From: ZC4RG30 sp049841155
Lineage (GTDB): Bacteria; Pseudomonadota; Gammaproteobacteria; Steroidobacterales; Steroidobacteraceae
DNA length: 64,000 nucleotides
Direction of reading: 5' to 3'
Assembly: GCA_049841155.1 (NCBI GenBank)
Contig: JASGHI010000003.1
Coordinates: 1,674,001-1,738,000 of the forward strand
Part shown: piece after piece, positions 17,001 to 25,159 of the stretch
How positions within the stretch are numbered: the first letter of the stretch is position 1
Layout: each line of letters opens with the position of its first letter
Made by a program: the position numbers and the translations under genes
The notes under the pieces: generated by a model
Told to the model about the DNA's origin: nothing
The model's input: the letters and a program-made list of their open reading frames with translations, nothing else
Databases searched by the model: none

Positions 17001-17246
17001 CGAGGACATGTAAAGCATGTTCTCGACACCGTTGATCGACTGCTCCAGCGGCGCCGCCACCGTCTCGGCCACCACGGCGGGGCTGGCGCCGGGATAGGTC
17101 GCGATCACCACCACCGACGGCGGCGCCACTTCGGGGTACTCGCTGATGGGCAGGCGCTGCAGCGCAATCAGGCCAGCGAGGAAAATGACGATGGAGACCA
17201 CACCGGCGAAGATGGGCCTGTCGATGAAGAAGTGCGCAAGCTTCAT
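14085..17246 (-). CDS. RND multidrug efflux pump, AcrB/MexB (HAE1) type
   Basis: 1053 residues from the ATG at 17246 (MKLAHFFIDRPIFAGVVSIV), the normal length for HAE1 pumps. The proton relay is complete: the tandem Asp pair in GIVVDDAIVVVENVER on TM4 and the Lys in LVGLACKNAILIVEF on TM10. Large periplasmic loops follow TM1 and TM7, with PVQDKDFLIAFAQLPDAAS at the start of the second. It exports hydrophobic drugs or metabolites using the proton gradient. It lies 13 bases after the adaptor and overlaps the outer-membrane gene. Confidence 0.97.
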   Translation of the reverse strand: MKLAHFFIDRPIFAGVVSIVIFLAGLIALQRLPISEYPEVAPPSVVVIATYPGASPAVVAETVAAPLEQSINGVENMLYMSSQSSASGSMNLTVTFKTGTDIDQAQVQVQNRVAQALARLPEEVRRVGVTTVKSNPNITLFVQLVSPTGRYDLTYLRNFAELQVRDTLARIPGMGQVEVFGGGSYAMRVWLDPERVAGRDLTAGDVVAAIREQNVQVAAGVVGAPPMSTPVDQQLLITTKGRLATEQEFGDIIIKTGASGDVTRLRDVARIELGSAEYGIGSYLDGMPAVAIAIFQAPGSNALALADDVKAAMRQMQRSFPEGVEYRVVYDPTNFVRHSIDAVVTTLFEALVLVVLVVVLFLQSWRASIIPLAAVPVSIVGTFAVLLAMGFSINTLSLFGLVLAIGIVVDDAIVVVENVERNIAAGLSPRDATFRAMDEVSGPIIAIALVLTAVFLPIAFLGGLTGEFYRQFAVTIAISTLISAFNSLTLSPALAAALLKPHSVRSDAVTRIIDRVAGPVFRPFNRFFTRASASYSRGVSWTLRRTGLALAVYALLLGFGALGFLKVPGGFVPVQDKDFLIAFAQLPDAASLSRTEAVMKRVGDILAAEEGVESVITFSGMSVTGGFGMASNSGVIFATLDPKATRGKRLSADKIMARVQGKAFAIEDAFVGVVMPPPVDGMGVLGGFKMQLEDRSSLGYQGLNRVLQEFLAQASQVPGVGGVFTNYLVNVPQLQADVDREKAKRDNVPLSNVFEALQVYLGSLYVNDMNLFGRTYQVVVQSDADHRARKEQILGLKTRNAGGGMVPLGSVMTVKDSIGPSMVTHYNGYLAADVTGQALPGISSSSALDAMESLARRVLPAGVAFEWTELSYQEILSRGSSTLIFPLCVLLAFLVLAAQYESWTLPLAVILIVPMCIVSALAGVWLVGGDNNIFTKVGFIVLVGLACKNAILIVEFAVHLEQQGRTAMAAAIEACRLRLRPIIMTSLAFIMGVLPLVFSSGAGSEMRHAMGVAVFSGMLGVTFFGLFLTPVFYLVIRALVLRYKNGEAAADVQ

Positions 17247-17259
17247 GGCGCGGCCCGGA

Positions 17260-18465
17260 TCATCCTGCAGCCGTTTCCGCCGGAACGCCCGGCGGTGCCG
17301 CATCGCTTTCCATGGGCACGACGCGCGGCACCACGGTCATTCCGGGCCGCAGACGCTGCAGGCCGTTGACCACGATGCGGTCACCGGGCTTGAGGCCGGA
17401 ACGCACCACGCGCAGTCCGCCGACGGCGGGACCGGTCTCGATGGCGCGGTATTCCAGCTTGTCACCCTCGCCTACCAGCAGCACATAGCGCCGGTCCTGG
17501 TCGGTGGCGATGGCGCGCTCGTTGATCAGCGCACCTTTGTAGGTGTTCGAACCTGCCAGCTGCACGCGCACGAACATCCCCGGCGTGAGCACATGATCCG
17601 GGTTCGGGAACACGGCACGGCCGAGCACCGTGCCGGTGCCCGACTGCACGCGGTTGTCCACGAAATCCAGACGCCCTTCGCGCGCGAAGTCCCGGTCGTT
17701 GCCGATCGCCATGCGCACCGGATTCTGGAGGTCCTGCGACAGCGGCCGTCCGCCGTTGCGGGCCAGCTCGATGTATTTGAGGTAGTCCTGTTCGGCCACC
17801 TCGAAATAGGCATACATGGGTTCCAGCGACACCAGGGTGGTCAGCCGCGTGGCGCCGGCCTGCCCGCCGGAGACCAGATTGCCCGGCGTCACCTCGGCAC
17901 GGCCGATGCGGCCGTCGATGGGCGAGGTGATGCGCGTATAGCCGAGATTCAGGCGCGCAACGCGCACCGCGGCATCGGCCGCGCGCACCGCTGCGGCCGC
18001 ATTGCGGTTGGCCGCGACCCGCTGGTCGTACTCCTCCTGCGAAATGGCGCGCGAGGCGAGCAGCCGGTCGCCGCGCGCCTGGTCCGCCGCCGCCAGTTCC
18101 GCTGCCGTGCGGCTCTGCTCCTGCTGCGCCTGGGCGCGCTCCAGTTCGGCCTGGAAGGGACGCGCGTCGATCTGGAACAGCAGTTCGCCCTGCTTGACTT
18201 CCCTGCCCTCGGCGAAGGCAACGCGCTCGAGCACGCCCGACACCTGCGGGCGGATTTCCACCGTGTTCACGGCCTCGAGGCGGCCGGTGTATTCGGCCAG
18301 CTCGGTGATGTCGCGCCCGGGCACCACGGCCACGCTCACTTCGGGCGGCGGCGGCGGACCTTGCGGGGCCTGGCGGCCGCAGGCCGCCAGCATCAGGCCA
18401 GCCGCAAGAAGGAGGGAGGGGCGCGCGCTGCGAAGACGCAGCACGGAAGCAAGTCTGTCAGGCAT
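17260..18465 (-). CDS. RND periplasmic adaptor (membrane fusion protein) lipoprotein
   Basis: 401 residues. The signal peptide ends in lipobox LMLAAC (Cys29), followed by a Pro-rich linker. The lipoyl half-motif VEIRPQVSGVLERVAFAEGREVKQGELLFQID, a coiled-coil hairpin (about residues 105-175) and the beta-barrel and membrane-proximal domains follow in AcrA order. The adaptor joins the AcrB-type pump to the outer-membrane channel. It is the first gene of the operon, divergent from an HxlR regulator, with a palindrome between them. Confidence 0.95.
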   Translation of the reverse strand: MPDRLASVLRLRSARPSLLLAAGLMLAACGRQAPQGPPPPPEVSVAVVPGRDITELAEYTGRLEAVNTVEIRPQVSGVLERVAFAEGREVKQGELLFQIDARPFQAELERAQAQQEQSRTAAELAAADQARGDRLLASRAISQEEYDQRVAANRNAAAAVRAADAAVRVARLNLGYTRITSPIDGRIGRAEVTPGNLVSGGQAGATRLTTLVSLEPMYAYFEVAEQDYLKYIELARNGGRPLSQDLQNPVRMAIGNDRDFAREGRLDFVDNRVQSGTGTVLGRAVFPNPDHVLTPGMFVRVQLAGSNTYKGALINERAIATDQDRRYVLLVGEGDKLEYRAIETGPAVGGLRVVRSGLKPGDRIVVNGLQRLRPGMTVVPRVVPMESDAAPPGVPAETAAG

Positions 18466-18503
18466 GGGATCTGGACCTTTGCGGAGAACCGGCAGTGTGG
18501 TGG

Positions 18504-18534
18504 TACACTTTTGTCCTCTAGGCTCAAAAGTATA
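18504..18534. promoter_or_regulatory. Palindromic operator between the efflux operon and hxlR-type regulator
   Basis: TACACTTTTG, 11 bases, CAAAAGTATA: nearly perfect inverted arms centred near 18519. This is midway between the adaptor ATG (18465) and the regulator TTG (18567). Arm spacing of about two helical turns fits a dimeric winged-helix repressor such as the adjacent HxlR protein. TTTTG/CAAAA-rich sequence stands out against the GC-rich surroundings and may also hold the divergent promoters. Confidence 0.65.
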
Positions 18535-18566
18535 CTGTCAAAGGCAGTCCATAAAAAGGCGTTTGA

Positions 18567-18989
18567 TTGTCACCATCCCGCGACAGCCGCTTCTATCTCT
18601 GCGACCGTGGCAACTGCGCCCCGGTGCGCGAGATCCTCGACCGCGTGGGCGACAAATGGAGCCTGTACATCATCGCCAGCCTCTATGAAGGCCCGATGCG
18701 CTTCAGCTCCCTCAAGCGCGAGGTCGATGGCATCTCGCAGCGCATGCTCACGCTCACGCTGCGCAGCCTGGAGCGCGACGGCCTGCTCACCCGCACGGTC
18801 TACCCCACCGTGCCGCCGCAGGTCGAATACCAGCTCACGCCCCTGGGCCGCTCATTGCGCACACCCATCGTGGGATTGCTCGGCTGGGCCATCGACAACC
18901 GCGGCCACATGGAAAAAGCACGCGCGCGCTACGACAGGCAGAAATCCGGCAAGCCGGCGCCGGCCCGGCAGGCCGCCCGCTCCGGCTGA
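18567..18989 (+). CDS. HxlR-family transcriptional regulator
   Basis: 140 residues. The domain is the typical HxlR winged helix: CPVREILDRVGDKWSLYIIASL-type opening (here with Cys12 and Cys17), RFSSLKREVDGISQRMLTLTLRSLERDGLLTR, then the wing PPQVEYQLTPLGRSL. The earliest in-frame start is TTG 18567, seven bases after AAAAAGG, because an in-frame TGA lies directly upstream. Such regulators often respond to reactive electrophiles or oxidants through the N-terminal Cys. It is divergent from the RND operon and probably represses it. Confidence 0.9.
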   Translation: MSPSRDSRFYLCDRGNCAPVREILDRVGDKWSLYIIASLYEGPMRFSSLKREVDGISQRMLTLTLRSLERDGLLTRTVYPTVPPQVEYQLTPLGRSLRTPIVGLLGWAIDNRGHMEKARARYDRQKSGKPAPARQAARSG

Positions 18990-18999
18990 AAGCGCTCGC

Positions 19000-20562
19000 T
19001 CAGGCCAAGCCGGCGCGGCGCCCCTTCACGCTGCGCAGCAACGCGCCCAGCAGCAGCAGGGCGCCCCAGTGCAACCCACCGCCACCGCCGCCACCATTGC
19101 CGTCCACGGGCTCGCTAGCCGGCGCCTGCGCCGACAGTGAGGCAAAGCCGTGACGCTGGATGCCCGCTCCATCCGTGCAGCTGAGCACGTAGTTGTAGAT
19201 GCCGGCCGTCGCAGGCTTCAGTGCCAGCGAACCCGACAGCGACTGGGTATCGGCCCAGGAGCCGGAAGCCGTGCAGGAGGCCGCGCCCGTGGTATCCCAG
19301 GTGAGCGTGGCGCTGTCACCGACCATGACGGTGGAGGGCGAAGCGGCGATCCGTACTGGCAGCACGCCGCCGGTGCCGCGATCCAGCTGGAATACCGCAC
19401 CCGTGCCGTACACCGAATCCGTGTAGGTGACGCCATAGACCGCGTCGCCGACCACCGTGACGCCTGCGTAGGGCGTGCTGCCATCCTCGACACCGCCGAT
19501 GAAGCCATGCAGCAGCGTGAATTGCCCGGCCGGCGAGACCTGCCATACGGTGCCACGGTTGAGGATCCCGCCCTTCTCCGTCGTTCCATAAAGGTTGCCC
19601 GCCGCATCCTGGGTCACGCCGGCCAGCGGAAAGGCGCCATCGGTCCTGGAGCCACTGAAGTGATGGAAAGCCACGACATTGCCGGCCGGAGTCATGCGGA
19701 ACACCGTACCGTAACCACTGGTGCCGCCCTGATAGGCTGTGCCGTAAAAGTTGCCGTCGGACCCGAGCATGAGGCCGGCGCGCGGATTGGCGCCGACGTC
19801 GTTGATCGCCACGCCGCCATCAAGACTGGACGGCCCCGCCGGAAAGGAATAGAGCGTGGTCAGATCCCCGCCCAGGGTGATGCGGTAGATGGTGCCGCGT
19901 TCGTTCTCGCCGCCGGTCATCGTGGTGCCGTAGAGGTTGCCGTCCGGCCCGACGACCAGCGTGCCCTCGGGGCTTTCACCCTCGCTGTCGGCAAACTCGT
20001 GGATGATGTCGACGGTGCCCGAAAGCGAAATGCGGAATACCGTGCCACGGTCCGCGGCGCCGCCACGCAGGGTCGTGCCATAGAGGTTGCCGTCGCCGGC
20101 CTGCACCAGGCCCGTGTACGGCAGCTTGGGATCGCGCTTGCCCTTGCCGAAGGCATGAAGCGTGGCGAAGTCCCCGGAGAGGGAGACGCGGAACACCGTA
20201 CCTGCGCCGTCATCGCCGCCGAGGTAGGTGGTGCCGTAGAGGTTGCCGTCGCTGGCCTGCACCAGCCGCGCATAGGACTGCGCGCCTTCGCTGCCGCTGG
20301 CGAAGGAGTGCAACGTGGTGAGCGTGCCGTCGGGCGCGATGCGGGCCACGGCACCGCCACTGTTCGCGCCGCCGCCGTAGGAGGTGATGTAGAAGTTGCC
20401 GTCATTGGCGAGCAGCAGCTCGCCGCGCCCGTTTATGGGCTTGTCCGTCACGGTCGATGTCCCCAGGTTCACCAGCGTCATCACATTGGCGCCCTCCGAT
20501 TGCGCCGCGGCAACGGCCGGCAACAGCAGCAGGGACAACAGGGCGGCAAGATATGGGCGCAT
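19000..20562 (-). CDS. Secreted GloVer-repeat protein with GlyGly-CTERM-like tail
   Basis: 520 residues from the ATG at 20562. A signal peptide (MRPYLAALLSLLLLPAVAAA) is followed by seven repeats of about 47-60 residues. They carry the pattern NLYGTTxxGG...GTVFRxS...LHxF, the GloVer (Gloeobacter/Verrucomicrobia) repeat, likely a beta-propeller-like fold. An Ig-like segment follows (about residues 400-480). The end is a poly-Gly run, a hydrophobic helix and a basic tail (LHWGALLLLGALL, then KGRR), the GlyGly-CTERM sorting pattern cleaved by rhombosortase. Export to the cell surface is inferred; the ligand is unknown. Its 3' end faces the hxlR-type gene. Confidence 0.8.
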   Translation of the reverse strand: MRPYLAALLSLLLLPAVAAAQSEGANVMTLVNLGTSTVTDKPINGRGELLLANDGNFYITSYGGGANSGGAVARIAPDGTLTTLHSFASGSEGAQSYARLVQASDGNLYGTTYLGGDDGAGTVFRVSLSGDFATLHAFGKGKRDPKLPYTGLVQAGDGNLYGTTLRGGAADRGTVFRISLSGTVDIIHEFADSEGESPEGTLVVGPDGNLYGTTMTGGENERGTIYRITLGGDLTTLYSFPAGPSSLDGGVAINDVGANPRAGLMLGSDGNFYGTAYQGGTSGYGTVFRMTPAGNVVAFHHFSGSRTDGAFPLAGVTQDAAGNLYGTTEKGGILNRGTVWQVSPAGQFTLLHGFIGGVEDGSTPYAGVTVVGDAVYGVTYTDSVYGTGAVFQLDRGTGGVLPVRIAASPSTVMVGDSATLTWDTTGAASCTASGSWADTQSLSGSLALKPATAGIYNYVLSCTDGAGIQRHGFASLSAQAPASEPVDGNGGGGGGGLHWGALLLLGALLRSVKGRRAGLA

Positions 20563-20641
20563 GGGGAACAACCAGCTCGGTGGGGCGCGGAATTACAGCA
20601 CAGACTCCGGCGGTGCAGGAAGCGCGGACCGGCGTGGGGAA

Positions 20642-21934
20642 CTATTCATAGCGCAACGCCTCTATGGGCACCAGATTCGCGGCCTTGCTGGCCGGCAGGA
20701 TGCCGAAGGCCACTCCCACGACCATGGAGAACAGGAACGATCCGGCAATCGCCCACCAGGGCACGGCGGGGCTCGGGAAGTCCGGAATGAGGCCCGCGAC
20801 GCCGAAGGCCAGGGCAAAGCCGATGACGATGCCGATCAGCCCGCCGATCACCGCCAGCAGCACGGCCTCGCCCAGGAACTGCAGCAGGATGTAGCGGCGC
20901 GGCGCGCCCAGCGCCTTGGCGATGCCGATCTCGCGCGTGCGCTCGGTGACCGACACCAGCATGATGTTCATGATGCCGATGCCGCCCACCAGCAGCGAGA
21001 TGCCCACCACTCCGGCCACCACCATGGTGACGGTGCTGGAGATCTGCTGGAAGGTCTTGGAGATGGAGTCGGAGGACTGCACCTGGAAATCGTCGGCATC
21101 GCCGGCGCGCAAGCCATGGGCGCGGCGGATGGCTGCGATCACCCGCTGCTTGACGTTCTCCACCGCATCCGGGTCGTTCACCACGAAGGTGATGGAGAAA
21201 TCCGGCCGCACCTGCTCGCCCGTGAAGGCCAGCGCCGTCTCGTAGGGCACCAGCGCGAACATGTCGAGGTTCTGGCCCAGCACCTCGCCGCGCGCCTCCA
21301 TCACGCCCACCACCTTGAACCACTCGCTGCCGATCTGCACGAACTCGCCTTCGGGGCGCTCGGGCATCTTGAGGTCGCGCCTTATCTTGTCGCCCAGCAC
21401 CACCACGCGGCGGCGGCTGCCGTCGTCGCTGTCGGTGATGAAGCGGCCGGTGCTCGGAAACAGGTGCTGCACGTCCTGCAGGCTGCGCGTGGTGCCGAAG
21501 AACTGGCCGCTGGCGCTCTGCGAGCCCCAGGTGATCTGGCCCACCGACATGGGCACCACCGGCGTGATGTGCGAGATGCCGTCGATGCGATAGCGCAGCT
21601 CGTCGACATCACTCAGGCGCAGGCGGTTGAACTTGCCGCGCATCCGGTCTTCGAGCGAGGTGTCGGCCTGCAGCGTGAGGGTGCTGGAACCCAGGCCCTC
21701 GAACAGCTGCGTGATGCGGCCCGAAAGCCCCTGCACCAGCGCGATCACGCAGATCACCGAGGCCACGCCGATGATGACACCCAGCATGGTCAGGAAGCTG
21801 CGCAGGCGGTGCGCATGGATGGTGGCCAGCGCCGAGCGCGCGCACTCCTGCAGCGTGTAAAGGACCCTGCGGGAGGCGCCGGCGTCGGTGAGAGGCGGCA
21901 GCCCAGGCTCTGCCGGCGCGGACTGCTCAGACAT
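20642..21934 (-). CDS. MacB-like ABC transporter permease
   Basis: 430 residues from the ATG at 21934; an ATG-like upstream extension to 21961 is less likely. One N-terminal TM (RLRSFLTMLGVIIGVASVICVIAL), a large periplasmic MacB core domain (about residues 85-270), then three C-terminal TMs of the FtsX fold (GIGIMNIMLVSVTERTREIGIAKALGA). There is no fused ATPase, unlike E. coli MacB; the ATPase is the preceding gene. It belongs to a type I-exporter-like mechanotransmission system working with an adaptor. It overlaps the ATPase gene by 8 bases. Confidence 0.93.
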   Translation of the reverse strand: MSEQSAPAEPGLPPLTDAGASRRVLYTLQECARSALATIHAHRLRSFLTMLGVIIGVASVICVIALVQGLSGRITQLFEGLGSSTLTLQADTSLEDRMRGKFNRLRLSDVDELRYRIDGISHITPVVPMSVGQITWGSQSASGQFFGTTRSLQDVQHLFPSTGRFITDSDDGSRRRVVVLGDKIRRDLKMPERPEGEFVQIGSEWFKVVGVMEARGEVLGQNLDMFALVPYETALAFTGEQVRPDFSITFVVNDPDAVENVKQRVIAAIRRAHGLRAGDADDFQVQSSDSISKTFQQISSTVTMVVAGVVGISLLVGGIGIMNIMLVSVTERTREIGIAKALGAPRRYILLQFLGEAVLLAVIGGLIGIVIGFALAFGVAGLIPDFPSPAVPWWAIAGSFLFSMVVGVAFGILPASKAANLVPIEALRYE

Positions 21935-22601
21935 CCCGGTCCTCCGCGACGCGGCCATCATGCAGTCGCACCAGGCGCTTGCAGCAGGCGGCGATGCCCG
22001 GATCGTGGGTGACGATCACCACCGTCTGGCCTTCGGCATGCAGCTGGGTGAACAGGTCCATGATCTCGCGCGCCGTGCGGCTGTCGAGATTGCCGGTGGG
22101 CTCATCGGCCAGCAGCAGTTCCGGCCGGCCCACCAGCGCGCGCGCCACCGCCACGCGCTGCCGCTGGCCGCCGGAGAGCTCATTGGGCCGATGCTGCAGC
22201 CGGTCAGCCAGCCCCACGCGGCGCAGCGCATGCTCGGCATGGGCGCGGCGGTGCGCCGGCGACAGGCCGCGGTAGATCAGCGGCTGGCCCACATTGTCCA
22301 GCGCCGTCATGCGCGGCATCAGGTAGAAGTTCTGGAACACGAAACCGATCTTGCGGTTGCGCACCCCGGCGAGCTGCTCGTCGTCGAGCCCGGCCACCTC
22401 CTCGCCATCGAGGCTGTAGCGGCCTTCGGTGGGGGTGTCGAGGCAGCCGAGGATGTTCATCAGCGTGGACTTGCCCGAACCCGACGCGCCGGTGAGCGCC
22501 ACGAACTCGTTCTCGCGGATGGTCAGATCCACCTCCTGCAGCGCCGGGAACTCGGTCTGCCCGAGCCGGTAGCGCTTGCCGATGCCCTGCAGCTGGATCA
22601 C
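21927..22601 (-). CDS. MacB/LolD-type ABC transporter ATPase
   Basis: 224 residues from a GTG overlapping the adaptor stop (GTGA). Walker A is GASGSGKST, the Q-loop is FVFQNFYLMPRM, the signature LSGGQRQRVAVARAL, Walker B LLLADEPTGNLD and the H-loop VTHDP. It energises the FtsX-fold permease encoded next. Length and motifs are normal for the LolD/MacB subfamily. Confidence 0.95.
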   Translation of the reverse strand: MIQLQGIGKRYRLGQTEFPALQEVDLTIRENEFVALTGASGSGKSTLMNILGCLDTPTEGRYSLDGEEVAGLDDEQLAGVRNRKIGFVFQNFYLMPRMTALDNVGQPLIYRGLSPAHRRAHAEHALRRVGLADRLQHRPNELSGGQRQRVAVARALVGRPELLLADEPTGNLDSRTAREIMDLFTQLHAEGQTVVIVTHDPGIAACCKRLVRLHDGRVAEDRDV

Positions 22602-23818
22602 TGGGGGGATGCTTTGACGGACGAAGCATCCACGGGCACATCGGCGGCCAGGGTCACCCGGTCACCGTCGCGCAGAAAGCGCAGCACGCGCGCCGGCCCG
22701 GTGACGATGCGGTCGCCCACCGCGACACCCTTGGTGATGGCGATCCAGGCATCGTCCGCGGTGCCGGTCTCGACGAAGCTCTGCGCCACCCTGCCCGCCT
22801 TCTCGATGAACAGGCTGGCGCGCGCCGGCGTCTTGTCGCCGGCGGGTTTTTCCTCATACCGCAGCGCCTGCACCGGCGCTGCCAGCACCGGCTCGGCATC
22901 GGTGTTGCGGGTGATGATCTCGGCGCGGCAGCTCATGCCTGTGTGGAAATTGGCCGCGGTGGATTCCTGCAGGCGGATCTTCACCGGATAGGTCTTGCTC
23001 TGGCCGGCCAGCTGGCGCGGCGATACGGCTATGGCCTCGACCACGCCTTTCCACGCGGTATCGGGGAAGGCCGCCGGCACGATGCGTGCCTCCTGCCCGA
23101 TCTGCACCCGGGCCACGTCGGTTTCATTGACGTTGACCTCGGCATAGAGGTTCGAGGTATCGGCGACCACCATGAGATCGGAGCCGGCAATGCTGGTGAC
23201 GCTGGGCACGGCCGTCTCGCCGATCTTGATGGTGAGCGAGGTGACGCGGCCACTGATGGGTGCGCGCACTTCGGTCTTCGCCAGCAGCTCCCGTGCCCGG
23301 TTCAGCTGCGCCTCGGTCTGCCGCAGGTTCTCGCGCGCGCTGTCGAGTTCCACCCGCGCGAGGTCACGCTGGCCACGCAGGTCATCGAAGGTGTTGGCAT
23401 CCACCAGACCCTGGCCGCGCAGCTGCTCGTAGCGCTGGTAGCGCGTCTCCAGCGTGGCAAGCTGCACGCGCTGGCGCTCGATGGCCAGGCGCGACTGTCC
23501 CAGCACCGCTTCCAGCTGCGCCACGTCGGCGCGCGTGGTGGCCGGATCCAGGCGCAGCAGCAGTTCGCCCTGCTTCACCTGGTCGCCTTCCTTGACGAGG
23601 ATTTCCTGCACCCGCCCTATCACCTCGGACACCAGCCGGATCTCGGTCTGGTAGGTCAGGCTGCCGGAGGCCAGGATGGTCGGCGCGATGATGCGGGTGG
23701 CGACCGGCTCCATCTGCACCTGCTTGACCTCGCCGCCGCGCATGATGCGCAGCACCGCCGGTACGGCGATCAGCGCCGCGACCACCAGCGCCAGCAGCCA
23801 CTTGCCGCGGCGGCTCAC
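22598..23818 (-). CDS. MacA-like periplasmic adaptor
   Basis: 406 residues from a GTG at 23818 that overlaps the Yip1 stop (GTGA). An N-terminal membrane anchor (GKWLLALVVAALIAVPAVL), a lipoyl half-motif (IGRVQEILVKEGDQVKQGELLLRLDP), a long coiled-coil hairpin (about residues 100-190), the second lipoyl half (AKTEVRAPISGRVTSLTIKIGE) and beta-barrel domains are present. It probably links the MacB-like pump to an outer-membrane channel such as a TolC homologue, none of which is encoded in this operon. Confidence 0.92.
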   Translation of the reverse strand: MSRRGKWLLALVVAALIAVPAVLRIMRGGEVKQVQMEPVATRIIAPTILASGSLTYQTEIRLVSEVIGRVQEILVKEGDQVKQGELLLRLDPATTRADVAQLEAVLGQSRLAIERQRVQLATLETRYQRYEQLRGQGLVDANTFDDLRGQRDLARVELDSARENLRQTEAQLNRARELLAKTEVRAPISGRVTSLTIKIGETAVPSVTSIAGSDLMVVADTSNLYAEVNVNETDVARVQIGQEARIVPAAFPDTAWKGVVEAIAVSPRQLAGQSKTYPVKIRLQESTAANFHTGMSCRAEIITRNTDAEPVLAAPVQALRYEEKPAGDKTPARASLFIEKAGRVAQSFVETGTADDAWIAITKGVAVGDRIVTGPARVLRFLRDGDRVTLAADVPVDASSVKASPQ

Positions 23819-24516
23819 GCGCGGCCCAGCGCGAAGTAGCCCCAGGTGCCGAAGATGAGCAGGGGCGGCAGCAGCACGAAGAGGCTGGCGTACAGCCACG
23901 AGCGGCGCGACCACTGGCGCACGCCATACACGGCGAGCGCAAGACCGGCCAGGTGCATGAGATTGATGCTGACCAGGAAGCTCTGTGCCGGATCGCCCAG
24001 CTTCCTGTGGAAGAACAGCTCGTTGAGCGACAGCGGCGCGATGGCGCTGGAATCCAGCTGCGTGGTCGTGGTCATGAGCAGCACCGGAACCGCAGCCAGC
24101 GCGGCCACCACCTGCGGCAGGCCGGTCCAGCAGGCCAGTGCGAACCACTGGCGGAAACTGCGCTCCACATTGGTGACCTTGCCCGCCAGCAGATACCACA
24201 CGGCTTCCAGCAAACGCATTACCAGCACGAACACCAAAGCGCTGACCAGGGAGAGCCAGATGGCGGCCGGGCCCGAGGCGCGCTGGATCATCTGCTCCAG
24301 CTGCGCCTCGCTCAGCGCCGCCACGCGCGGATTGGCGCGCAGCGTGGTATCGACCAGCCAGGTCATGTCGACCCTGGCGTAATACCAGCCCAGCAGGCCT
24401 GCGGTGGCGAACAGGGTGACCACCAGGGGAAAAGCCCAGCGGGGCTTCACGGCAAGGGCTTCGAAGGCACGCGCCGGTTCAGTGAACAGCGCGGTGACGA
24501 GAGCAAGATTGTTCAC
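23815..24516 (-). CDS. Yip1-family inner-membrane protein
   Basis: 233 residues from a GTG preceded by AGGGAGG. The start (LVTALFTEPARAFEALAVKPRWAFPLVV) and five predicted membrane segments are typical of bacterial Yip1 (PF04893) proteins. Residues 70-85 form a charged cytoplasmic or periplasmic loop. Function is not established in bacteria. It is the first gene of a coupled operon with adaptor, ATPase and permease, so a role in the same export process is inferred. Divergent from an ECF sigma gene across 136 bases. Confidence 0.85.
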   Translation of the reverse strand: MNNLALVTALFTEPARAFEALAVKPRWAFPLVVTLFATAGLLGWYYARVDMTWLVDTTLRANPRVAALSEAQLEQMIQRASGPAAIWLSLVSALVFVLVMRLLEAVWYLLAGKVTNVERSFRQWFALACWTGLPQVVAALAAVPVLLMTTTTQLDSSAIAPLSLNELFFHRKLGDPAQSFLVSINLMHLAGLALAVYGVRQWSRRSWLYASLFVLLPPLLIFGTWGYFALGRA

Positions 24517-24652
24517 GATCCTCCCTGGGCGGCGCCCGTATTACGGCTGGATAGTCGCTGTGTCCCGAGAGGGCCTTACAACGGGCAAGTGCAAGAGCCC
24601 GCGGATTGCTGCCGCGTGTAAGTGTGGCAGGTTCCCGGTGACTATACTGCCT

Positions 24653-25159
24653 ATGCCCAATCCGGAACGCGAAGCGGCCTTCCGCGCGCTGCTGCGCGCT
24701 CATCAGGGGTCGCTGCGCCGCCTCGCCGCAAGCTATGCCGGCGCCACCAGCGAACAGGAAGACCTGCTGCAGGAAATCGCGCTGGCGCTGTGGCTGGCGT
24801 TGCCCGGCTTCCGCGGCGAATCCTCCGAGAAGACCTTCCTGTTCCGCATCGCGCAGAACCGCTGCATCAGTCATATCGCCCGCCGGCGGCCGGTGGAGTC
24901 ACTCGACGGGCTCGAGATCGACCCGGCAGATCCGGCCAAGGGGCCGGATGCGCTGGTCAGCGACGCCGAGCAATCCAGCCATCTGCTGCAGGCCGTGCGC
25001 CGCCTGCCGCTGATACACCGGCAGGTGATCGTGCTGGCCCTGGAAGACCTCGAATACGGCGAGATCGCCGCCGTGCTCGGCATCACCGAGACCAATGTGG
25101 GCGTGCGCCTGAACCGCGCCCGCGCACGCTTACGAAAACTGATGGGAGATCCCGCATGA
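24653..25159 (+). CDS. ECF-family RNA polymerase sigma factor
   Basis: 168 residues from the ATG at 24653 (MPNPEREAAFRALLRAH). Region 2 is EQEDLLQEIALALWLALPGFRGES with FLFRIAQNRCISHIARR. Region 4 is LPLIHRQVIVLALEDLEYGEIAAVLGITETNVGVRLNRARARLRKLM. It redirects RNA polymerase to its own regulon. Its TGA overlaps the next ATG, so the following membrane protein is co-expressed and is the candidate anti-sigma factor. The 136-base gap upstream separates it from the divergent Yip1/MacAB operon. Confidence 0.93.
   Translation: MPNPEREAAFRALLRAHQGSLRRLAASYAGATSEQEDLLQEIALALWLALPGFRGESSEKTFLFRIAQNRCISHIARRRPVESLDGLEIDPADPAKGPDALVSDAEQSSHLLQAVRRLPLIHRQVIVLALEDLEYGEIAAVLGITETNVGVRLNRARARLRKLMGDPA

Noticed and set aside
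15741..17369. 542-codon plus-strand frame opposite the RND pump
   Set aside because: Low-complexity His/Arg/Asp-rich antisense shadow of a clear AcrB-type gene.
24622..25155. 371-codon frame starting inside the sigma-factor gene
   Set aside because: Only the part from ATG 25156 has membrane-protein character; the upstream part is an out-of-frame shadow of the sigma gene.
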